6,402 nucleotides of DNA from Acidimangrovimonas sp. (lineage in GTDB: Bacteria > Pseudomonadota > Alphaproteobacteria > Rhodobacterales > Rhodobacteraceae). The notes beneath the pieces were generated by a model. That model had not been told where the DNA came from and did no database searches. It worked only from the letters and a program-made list of their open reading frames with translations. The stretch lies in contig JASBUM010000104.1 of the NCBI GenBank assembly GCA_030147905.1, positions 1-6,402 on the forward strand, in the 5' to 3' direction. Both the position numbers and the translations under genes were made by a program. Below are positions 1 through 4,896 of this stretch, piece after piece (position 1 is the stretch's first letter; the number at the start of each line of letters is the position of its first letter).

Positions 1-1
1 G

Positions 2-508
2 ATCCGCAACCCGGCGACCTTCGTTCCCTCGCTGTTCCAGGCCGGCAAGATGCCCGATTACGACCAGGTGATGGAAGGGGGCGATCCGCGCGCGCTGAGC
101 TGGGCCGAGATGATCATCCGCATCCGCGCCGACAACCCGGATCTGCCCCTGACCATCTGGTGCGACGAGGACACGCCCCTGATCTGGCCCGAGGTTCTTC
201 AGGCGGTAAGCGGCCATGACGGGACGATCACGCTCTCGGGCGCCGATCAGCTGCTCGAAGGGATCATGACCGAGGAGGGGATTGCCCGGCTTCGCGCCTA
301 TCTGGAAGAGAACCCGGCGCCGTCGCCCGAATACCGCTGCCGCATCGCCTGCGCGTTCCTCGACAAATACGCGCGCGAGGACGCGATCGAACTCGAACTT
401 GACCTGCCGGGCTGGGACGAGGCGATGGTCACCGCGCTGACCGAGGCCTACGACCGCGAGATCGAGACGATCGCATCGATGGACGGCGTGCGTTTCATCC
501 TGCCCTAA
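2..508 (+). CDS. Conserved hypothetical protein, 3' part only (5' end outside window)
   Basis: The reading frame is open from the left edge of the window and ends at TAA (506-508), so 168 codons are visible and the true start lies upstream. An ATG at 50 is in frame, but the codons before it read IRNPATFVPSLFQAGK, which looks like coding sequence continuing into the protein, and no Shine-Dalgarno sequence precedes that ATG; I therefore treat the gene as truncated by the window. The protein is acidic and soluble, with no membrane segment. Notable stretches are an RNPATF motif near the visible start, LTIWCDEDTPLIWPEVL in the middle and a C-terminal GVRFILP. I recall similar proteins of roughly 300 residues in Rhodobacterales, and the RNP-plus-aromatic pattern faintly resembles P-loop sulfotransferase-like proteins, but that is a weak impression and no function should be assigned. 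It converges on gapR. Confidence 0.8.
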   Translation: MRNPATFVPSLFQAGKMPDYDQVMEGGDPRALSWAEMIIRIRADNPDLPLTIWCDEDTPLIWPEVLQAVSGHDGTITLSGADQLLEGIMTEEGIARLRAYLEENPAPSPEYRCRIACAFLDKYAREDAIELELDLPGWDEAMVTALTEAYDREIETIASMDGVRFILP

Positions 509-524
509 CCTCTGCGGGAGTCCA

Positions 525-557
525 GCCGCCGCCTGCCTGCCGCCGCCGCCTGCCTGC
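525..557. repeat. Two-copy tandem repeat, 16 bp unit
   Basis: GCCGCCGCCTGCCTGC occurs at 525-540 and again at 542-557, identical and separated by one base (period 17). It lies just after the stop of the first gene. No function is evident; it may simply be replication slippage in GC-rich sequence. Confidence 0.8.
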
Positions 558-650
558 GGCCGCGCCCGGGCGGCGCCTGCATGCGTTCGCGCGCGCGGCC
601 GCAGCTATCCGTTCGCAGCCCTCCCCGTCGCCGTCCGGGTCAATGTTCCC

Positions 651-689
651 GGTATGCGCCCGGTATGCGCCCGGTATGCGCCCGGTATG
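651..689. repeat. Short tandem repeat, 11 bp unit, about 3.5 copies
   Basis: The unit GGTATGCGCCC is repeated head to tail at 651-661, 662-672 and 673-683, followed by a partial copy (GGTATG) at 684-689. It lies in the non-coding gap between two convergent genes. The perfect identity between units suggests recent slippage. Confidence 0.9.
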
Positions 690-731
690 GGTTTGTGTCC
701 GTCTGCGGTGACGGCAGGGCCGGGATGGCGG

Positions 732-748
732 CGGCGCGCGATGCGCCG
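732..748 (-). terminator. Terminator-like hairpin after gapR
   Basis: CGGCGC (732-737) pairs with GCGCCG (743-748) around a 5-nt loop, giving a six-base all-GC stem that begins one base after the gapR stop codon on the minus strand. There is no T-run after it, so it would be a weak intrinsic terminator or an RNA 3'-end stabiliser. The position supports the call; the sequence alone, in a GC-rich genome, is only suggestive. Confidence 0.35.
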
Positions 749-749
749 T

Positions 750-1007
750 TCAGGACATGCCAAGGGCCGCCTTGTAGATTTCCAGCAGCGATTCCTCTTC
801 GGCAAGATCGTCGGCATCGCGCTTGCGCAACGCGATGACCTTGCGCATGACCTTGGTGTCATAGCCGCGGCCCTTGGCCTCGGCCATCACTTCCTTCTGC
901 TGCTCGACGATGTCCTTCTTCTCGGCTTCGAGATGTTCGTAGCGCTCGATGAACTGGCGCAGTTCCTCGGCGGTGACGTTGTACTGGACGTCCTGGGGGG
1001 TGTTCAT
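750..1007 (-). CDS. gapR: GapR-family nucleoid-associated protein (DUF2312)
   Basis: This encodes 85 residues and matches the DUF2312/GapR family along its whole length. GapR of Caulobacter (about 89 residues) is a coiled-coil DNA-binding protein that encircles overtwisted, AT-rich DNA ahead of polymerases and stimulates topoisomerases; the role here is inferred from the family. Visible features are an N-terminal heptad-like helix (RQFIERYEHLEAEKKDIVEQ, about residues 17-36), the family signature EVMAEAKGRGYD (about 39-50), and a basic segment TKVMRKVIALRKRD that corresponds to the DNA-binding part, followed by a C-terminal acidic helix EEESLLEIYKAALG. The start is fixed by AGAGG (plus-strand 1013-1017), 5 nt upstream of the ATG. 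It appears to be a single-gene transcript with its own promoter and is divergent from the small membrane protein gene. Confidence 0.93.
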   Translation of the reverse strand: MNTPQDVQYNVTAEELRQFIERYEHLEAEKKDIVEQQKEVMAEAKGRGYDTKVMRKVIALRKRDADDLAEEESLLEIYKAALGMS

Positions 1008-1033
1008 CTTTGCCTCTGTTCTGCCTGGGGCGA

Positions 1034-1062
1034 TCCCTAGCCGCGGCGGGTCCCGGTTTCAA
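1034..1062 (-). promoter_or_regulatory. Predicted sigma70-type promoter of gapR
   Basis: Read on the minus strand, TTGAAA (plus-strand 1057-1062) and TAGGGA (1034-1039) are separated by exactly 17 bp. The predicted start would be near 1027, giving a leader of about 20 nt that contains the AGAGG ribosome binding site. The -10 element is only a partial match, which is common in GC-rich alphaproteobacteria. Confidence 0.5.
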
Positions 1063-1176
1063 GTGTCGCGTGGCCCGCGGCCATCGGGGGGCATTCGGGG
1101 GCATCGGCTTGCGTGCCGGGAGCGACTACGCTAACCCGGCGGGGCAATTCATCCGCCCCCATAACGGAGCAGGCCC

Positions 1177-1459
<283 letters not shown>

Positions 1460-1463
1460 CGAG

Positions 1464-1487
1464 GTCCGTCGGGCGGCCCTGACGGAC
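1464..1487. terminator. Strong hairpin between convergent genes, probable bidirectional terminator
   Basis: Bases 1464-1473 (GTCCGTCGGG) pair with 1478-1487 (CCTGACGGAC) around a CGGC tetraloop: ten pairs, one of them a G-U wobble on the plus-strand RNA. It lies right after the 7-bp array, 28 bp from the stop codon of the convergent FadJ-like gene. No T-run follows on either strand, so efficiency is uncertain. Confidence 0.5.
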
Positions 1488-1515
1488 GGTTCCGGGCGGT
1501 TGCGGGATCCGCCGG

Positions 1516-3615
1516 TCAGGCCCGATCCAGATCCGCGAAGCGATGGCCGTATCGGATCAACTCGTCGATGAGCGGCGCCGGCGTCCAGAAGGCTCCGTCG
1601 GTTCCGGCCCGCTGCTTGAGCCGATTTCGCAGCGCCGCAAGCCCCATCCTGTCGGCCGCCATCATCGGGCCGCCCTGATGCCGCGGAAAGCCGAAACCGG
1701 CGATCATCGCGAGATCGAGGTCCGAGGGACGGGCGATCATGCCCGCGCTCAGGAGTCGCGCGCCCTGGTTGGCCAGCCCCGCCGCCACCAATGCTCCGGC
1801 GGCGCGGATCTCGTCCTCGGGGCAGGGCGCCGGCTCCGCGGCGGCGCCGGCGTATTCCTTCTGGCCGCGTTCGGCCGCATCAAGTGCCGCCGCCAGCGCG
1901 GGCGTCGCGCCATAGCCCTGGGCGGCCAGCGCGCGGGCCAGAAGCTCGGCGCCGCCGGGCTTTCTCAGGATTGCATCGGCCGCCAGCGCCAGCCCCCGCT
2001 CCAGCGCCGCCGTGACCGAGGGGGCGGGTCCGGGCGGTGCCGTCGTCGCGGCCTCCGCGGGTTCGGCGGCGGCGCCCGCGGGTTCGGCCCAGCGGGGCGG
2101 CATGCGCGAGCGGATCACCGAGGGACAGATCAGCTGCGCCAGCGCCAGCGCCGCCGCGACATGGCCGGCGGTGCTGTGCGCGGTCGCGACGACCTCGATC
2201 AGCGCCGGGGCGGCACCGGTGGAATCGAGCGCCACGTTCAGTCCGGCCAGCCGGCCGGTCTGCCCCGCCGCCCGGCCGATCGCCGACAGATCGGCCCGGG
2301 GCGCATGGCACAGCCACAGATCGGCGGCGCTGCAATCGGGCGAAAGCGTCGAAGCCAGCGCGGCAAGGCCCGCATCGGCTGCATCCGTCGCCCCATGGGC
2401 GCCCGCCCGGGCCGCAGCCGTTCCGTCCGGTTGACGCCCGGCACCGTCCGCTTCCGCCGCCACAAGCACCACGGCATCGGCCTCGCGCAGCGCCTGCGTC
2501 TCCGCCGTCCCGTCCAGCCGCGCCCATTGCGCCTCGCGCAGCGCCGGGTCCAGCCGGCCTTCGGTCACCGCTTTCTCCTGGTGCAGGGCGATTGCCTCGA
2601 TCCGTGCGGCCAGCGTCGCGGGATCCGGCTCGTAGAGCGTGACCGCAAGCCCTGCGTCCAGAAATGCCCGGGCCAGCACCGCCACGACAGGGCCGGCTCC
2701 GGCCAGCGCGAGTCGCTGGGGCAGAACCGGCACGATGCCCGCCTCGGGGACCTTCGCCGCCAGGCGCTGCGCGCGCGCGGCGTGTCGCAGTCCGGTCGAG
2801 CGGGGATCGGCCAGGCATTCCTCGAAGGCGGCGGCTTCATAGGCAAAAGCGGCCTCGGTCGGCAGCAGCAGCGCGGCCTCGACGCAGTCTATGATGCGCG
2901 CCGCCGCATGGGCCAGATCGGCGGGGCGGGCCGCTTCGCGCGCCTGTGCCACGGCGTTCATGAAGCTGCGCGGATCGCCCGGTGTGCGGTCGCGGGTGGG
3001 GGGTGGCGGCGCGCCGCCCGCCGCGATTTCTGCGGCGATGTCGGCCGCCAGCGCCAGGGCGGCGCCCGTCAGGTCAACGCCTGTCAGGTCACCGCCCACA
3101 ACCGCATCGAACAGCCCGATCGCCTGTGCCGTCGCCGCATCCACCGTCTCGCCCGAAAGCAGGATCGCCAGCGCATCGCGCGCGCCCACAAGCCGGGCAA
3201 GCCGCTGCGCCCCCCCGGCGCAGGGCACGAGGCCCAGCGCGATATCCGGCAGGGCGAAGCCCGCCGCCGCCCCGGCGATGCGCAGATGGGCCGCCAGCGC
3301 GAGTTCCGCGCCCCCGCCGCGAGCCGGACCGTTGAGCGCGACCAGCACCGGCGCCGGCAGATCCTCGATCCGGCGGCAGAGCCGGGCCAGTGCCGCCGAC
3401 GCCTCGGCATCCTCCAGACGCTCCGGATCGATTCCGCCCGAGAAGACCGCCCCCGTCCCGCGCAGCACGATCACGCGGGCGCCCGCCGCGACGGCGGCGT
3501 CAAGCGCCTCCGCGATCGCCGCGCATAGCGGCGGATCGATCAGGTTGGCGGGGGGAGATGCGAGAACCAGATGCGCGACATCGCCCTCGGCCGTCCAGGT
3601 CACCGCATTGTCCAT
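1516..3615 (-). CDS. FadJ/FadB-like multifunctional beta-oxidation protein with degenerate dehydrogenase domain
   Basis: The 699-residue protein has the layout of the alpha subunit of the fatty-acid oxidation complex: an enoyl-CoA hydratase/isomerase (crotonase) domain at about 1-195, a 3-hydroxyacyl-CoA dehydrogenase NAD domain at about 300-500, a Pro/Ala-rich linker at about 505-533, and C-terminal dehydrogenase repeats to 699. Family members hydrate enoyl-CoA and oxidise 3-hydroxyacyl-CoA in the cytoplasm. Conserved parts include GGGAELAL (E104 matches the first catalytic Glu) and, near the C-terminus, RPSDLD plus GFGFPRHQGGP. Several key residues are changed: the second hydratase Glu is Asp (D124, in LPDIALG), the dinucleotide motif reads GAGPVV and lacks the third glycine, the NTS motif is missing, and the catalytic His of the usual HFFSP is Asn (N460), although the partner Glu survives (E474). 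The start is supported by GGAGG (plus-strand 3623-3627), 7 nt upstream. Hydratase or isomerase activity is possible; dehydrogenase activity is doubtful. The gene stands alone, and the frame is continuous. Confidence 0.88.
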   Translation of the reverse strand: MDNAVTWTAEGDVAHLVLASPPANLIDPPLCAAIAEALDAAVAAGARVIVLRGTGAVFSGGIDPERLEDAEASAALARLCRRIEDLPAPVLVALNGPARGGGAELALAAHLRIAGAAAGFALPDIALGLVPCAGGAQRLARLVGARDALAILLSGETVDAATAQAIGLFDAVVGGDLTGVDLTGAALALAADIAAEIAAGGAPPPPTRDRTPGDPRSFMNAVAQAREAARPADLAHAAARIIDCVEAALLLPTEAAFAYEAAAFEECLADPRSTGLRHAARAQRLAAKVPEAGIVPVLPQRLALAGAGPVVAVLARAFLDAGLAVTLYEPDPATLAARIEAIALHQEKAVTEGRLDPALREAQWARLDGTAETQALREADAVVLVAAEADGAGRQPDGTAAARAGAHGATDAADAGLAALASTLSPDCSAADLWLCHAPRADLSAIGRAAGQTGRLAGLNVALDSTGAAPALIEVVATAHSTAGHVAAALALAQLICPSVIRSRMPPRWAEPAGAAAEPAEAATTAPPGPAPSVTAALERGLALAADAILRKPGGAELLARALAAQGYGATPALAAALDAAERGQKEYAGAAAEPAPCPEDEIRAAGALVAAGLANQGARLLSAGMIARPSDLDLAMIAGFGFPRHQGGPMMAADRMGLAALRNRLKQRAGTDGAFWTPAPLIDELIRYGHRFADLDRA

Positions 3616-3737
3616 TGCCGTCCCTCCTGCTGCGGGCGGTGCCGCCGCGACACCTGCGCCGATCCGGCTGCCCGGACCCGGCGCGCCCGGCGCTTGCCTT
3701 TGCGCCCGCCGCGGCGCTCATCCGTGACCTTGCGCCT

Positions 3738-3760
3738 TGTCGCGCCACCATGTCGCGCCA
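3738..3760. repeat. 10-bp direct repeat over predicted transcription start, possible operator
   Basis: TGTCGCGCCA occurs at 3738-3747 and 3751-3760, spaced 13 bp start to start. On the minus strand the repeat abuts and slightly overlaps the -10 element and covers the predicted start site (about 3753) of the FadJ-like gene, a place where a repressor would block initiation. The repeat is seen directly; the operator role is inference. Confidence 0.45.
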
Positions 3761-3789
3761 TTAAACGGGGGGAGGGGGCGGTTTGGCAA
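3760..3789 (-). promoter_or_regulatory. Predicted sigma70-type promoter of the FadJ-like gene
   Basis: Read on the minus strand, TTGCCA (plus-strand 3784-3789) and TTTAAT (3760-3765) are separated by 18 bp, and each matches its consensus at 5 of 6 positions. The spacer is almost pure C on that strand, with runs of six and five C split by a T. The predicted start near 3753 gives a leader of about 137 nt before the ATG at 3615. Confidence 0.55.
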
Positions 3790-4012
3790 CATCGCCTGCA
3801 CCGCCCGTCCGCACCGCCGCCGGAACGAGCGCGGGGTCGCGGACCCGATGCGGGCGGTGCATGGCGCGGAAGGGGGCCGCGGCACCGGTGGGCCGGGGGG
3901 CATGCCACGGGGCCGCGTGACGGGGCAGGCTTCGCCCGAGGCGTCGCACAGGCAATCAAGGTTGCGTTGCGTGAAAGGCCCGTGGCGGGGCGTCGCGCAG
4001 GACGGATGCCTC

Positions 4013-4035
4013 GAACAAAGCGGTCGGCGCGACCG
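4013..4035 (-). terminator. Intrinsic terminator of the DksA-like operon
   Basis: On the minus strand, a six-pair stem (plus-strand 4021-4026 CGGTCG with 4030-4035 CGACCG, 3-nt loop) starts five bases after the stop codon of the 62-residue gene and is followed by the T-rich run CTTTGTT. It is the only hairpin in the window with a T-rich tail, and it marks the likely end of the two-gene transcript. Confidence 0.55.
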
Positions 4036-4040
4036 GCAGG

Positions 4041-4229
4041 TCAGTTTCCGTGGTCGGTGCCGTTGCGGCCTGCAGCGCCCGCATGCGCGGACGGTGCTGG
4101 ACCCGCCGGGGGCAGAATGCGCGCAAGCCCACGCCATTCCTCGAGCAGCGCGCCCAGCCGGGGGTCGCGCGGCTTGGCCGCCGGGGTCTTGCCCCGGGAC
4201 CCGCCGGGGGTGTCGCCTGCGTTCTTCAT
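4041..4229 (-). CDS. Small hypothetical protein, translationally coupled to the DksA-like gene
   Basis: This encodes 62 residues. The ATG overlaps the TGA stop of the upstream gene as ATGA (plus-strand 4226-4229), and a GGAAGGA ribosome binding site (4236-4242) lies 6 nt upstream; both support real, coupled translation. The protein is basic and probably soluble: a disordered N-terminus (GDTPGGSRGKTPAAK), one amphipathic helix (RDPRLGALLEEWRGLARIL, about residues 21-39), then a Pro/Ala/Gly-rich tail. No domain is recognised. The coupling suggests it works with, or is made in step with, the DksA-like protein. A longer in-frame start at 4331 exists but would run back inside the DksA-like coding region and is not supported. 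Confidence 0.65.
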   Translation of the reverse strand: MKNAGDTPGGSRGKTPAAKPRDPRLGALLEEWRGLARILPPAGPAPSAHAGAAGRNGTDHGN

Positions 4230-4729
4230 CGCGAGTCCTTCCGTGCCGATCCGGCGCATGCGCTGCAATACGGGGTATGGGGCAGAAGGTCCAGCCGCGC
4301 CCGGGCGATGGCTGTGCCGCAACGCAGGCAATAGCCGTATTCGCCCTCGTCCATCCGCCGCAGCGCTGCGGTGATCTGGCGGATCTCGCCCAGTCCCGAG
4401 CGGCCGATCCGTTCCAGCACCTCGTCGCCCTCGCGCAACGTGGCGAGTTCTTCCCAGTCCTTGGCGTTATGATCGCCCAGCTCGGCGCCGATACCGGAAA
4501 GCCGGGCGCCAAGATCATTCAGCCGCGCGATCAGTTGCCGTCGACGATGGGCCAGCGACCGGGGGGCCAGCGATGGGGGGCGCGGCGACGGGGCGGCCGG
4601 TGACCGGGGAGACTGCGATCGGGGAGACTGCGATCGCGGAGGCGTTCTTGGCGCGACGGGCCTTTCGCGGCCGACGCCTTTGGCGGGCGGATCCCGGTCT
4701 TCGGGGGTGTCGCTGAACATGTCTGACAT
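4226..4729 (-). CDS. TraR/DksA-family C4 zinc-finger protein with SPR-rich N-terminal extension
   Basis: The 167-residue protein has a C-terminal DksA-type zinc finger, C134-x2-C137-x17-C155-x2-C158, preceded by a helical hairpin (about 60-128). DksA-family proteins enter the RNA polymerase secondary channel and adjust transcription initiation, often with ppGpp. The hairpin tip here reads AKDWEELATLREGDEV; it lacks the DxxDxA motif of E. coli DksA, so classical DksA activity cannot be assumed. Residues about 20-62 form a low-complexity Ser/Pro/Arg extension built partly from 15-bp DNA repeats, unlike typical short members (about 100 residues). I chose the ATG at 4729 because GGAG (plus-strand 4736-4739) lies 6 nt upstream and the predicted transcript starts near 4746; the ATG at 4741 would have almost no leader. 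It is the first gene of a two-gene operon, divergent from the persulfide dioxygenase-like gene. Confidence 0.88.
   Translation of the reverse strand: MSDMFSDTPEDRDPPAKGVGRERPVAPRTPPRSQSPRSQSPRSPAAPSPRPPSLAPRSLAHRRRQLIARLNDLGARLSGIGAELGDHNAKDWEELATLREGDEVLERIGRSGLGEIRQITAALRRMDEGEYGYCLRCGTAIARARLDLLPHTPYCSACAGSARKDSR
4550..4573. repeat. Imperfect 15-bp repeat in the DksA-like linker
   Basis: GGCCAGCGA occurs at 4550-4558 and 4565-4573 with a 15-bp period, encoding the repeated Ser-Leu-Ala of the linker. Because the period is a multiple of three, the frame is kept. Confidence 0.6.
4606..4635. repeat. Perfect 15-bp tandem duplication in the DksA-like linker
   Basis: GGGGAGACTGCGATC is repeated exactly at 4606-4620 and 4621-4635. 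On the coding strand it adds five residues (the repeated RSQSP) without a frameshift. Identical copies suggest a recent duplication. Confidence 0.9.
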
Positions 4730-4752
4730 GCGCTTCTCCATGACATCCGCCA

Positions 4753-4794
4753 AGGCTAGGGTGCGCCATCGCCTGCCGCCTTGACTCAAGTCAA
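4753..4794 (-). promoter_or_regulatory. Predicted activator-dependent promoter of the DksA-like operon
   Basis: On the minus strand a -10-like TAGCCT (plus-strand 4753-4758) predicts a start near 4746. There is no good -35 hexamer at the normal distance; instead the FNR-type palindrome at 4781-4794 is centred at 4787.5, which is 41.5 bp upstream of that start, the standard position for class II activation by FNR/CRP proteins. The start site is a prediction, so the spacing could be off by a base or two. Confidence 0.4.
4781..4794. promoter_or_regulatory. FNR/CRP-family binding site (TTGAC-N4-GTCAA)
   Basis: TTGACTCAAGTCAA is a perfect inverted repeat: six-base arms TTGACT and AGTCAA around CA. 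It fits the TTGAy-N4-rTCAA pattern recognised by FNR, FnrL, FixK and related Crp/Fnr proteins. It lies between two divergent genes. Which regulator binds (oxygen- or NO-responsive) cannot be told from the site alone. Confidence 0.65.
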
Positions 4795-4839
4795 ATCCCG
4801 AAGTCGCCTTTTCGGGCACGGTTTTTCGACATTCCAACA

Positions 4840-4869
4840 TTGAGATGTATCGCGCGCGCGCCATATAGG
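4840..4869 (+). promoter_or_regulatory. Predicted sigma70-type promoter of the persulfide dioxygenase-like gene
   Basis: TTGAGA (4840-4845) and TATAGG (4864-4869) are 18 bp apart in the most AT-rich stretch of the window. The start would be near 4876, about 20 nt before the ATG, with GGGGAG in the leader. The spacer contains an uninterrupted (CG)5C run at 4851-4861. The FNR-type box is about 88 bp upstream of this start. Confidence 0.5.
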
Positions 4870-4896
4870 ATGCAGACAGCAAAGGGGAGACGTCCG

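Larger units (their letters stand above)
3616..4012. other. 397-bp non-coding region upstream of the FadJ-like gene
   Basis: No reading frame here has a believable start, ribosome binding site or protein-like composition; translations on both strands are Arg/Pro-rich artefacts of GC content. It holds a predicted promoter (3760-3789), a direct repeat (3738-3760) and a leader of about 137 nt with small GC hairpins, for example TCCGG (3663-3667) with CCGGA (3672-3676). I see nothing identifiable between about 3790 and 4012. Confidence 0.6.

Noticed and set aside
1104..1136. Promoter for the small membrane protein gene (TTGCGT with CTAACC, 16 bp apart)
   Set aside because: The -10 match is poor, and an alternative hexamer (TACGCT) has the wrong spacing; it is not better than chance.
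1543..3528. A 661-codon open frame on the plus strand antisense to the FadJ-like gene
   Set aside because: Its translation is extremely Arg/Gly/Gln-rich with no domain, and it mirrors the third-position GC bias of the real gene on the other strand.
3571..4374. Long open frames on both strands across 3571-4518
   Set aside because: The products are Arg/Pro-rich without motifs, and they cut across the promoter, the terminator and the two coupled minus-strand genes.
4829..4848. Possible SqrR/BigR-type operator (ATTC half-site within ACAT-N12-ATGT) over the -35 of the persulfide dioxygenase-like gene
   Set aside because: The position is attractive, but the ATTC-N8-GAAT pattern I recall for SqrR is not completed (AGAT occurs where GAAT is expected), and the arms are only four bases long.
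4840..4896. Upstream in-frame ATG that would add 19 residues to the persulfide dioxygenase-like protein
   Set aside because: It coincides with the predicted -35 element, lacks a ribosome binding site, and the added residues do not resemble the family N-terminus.
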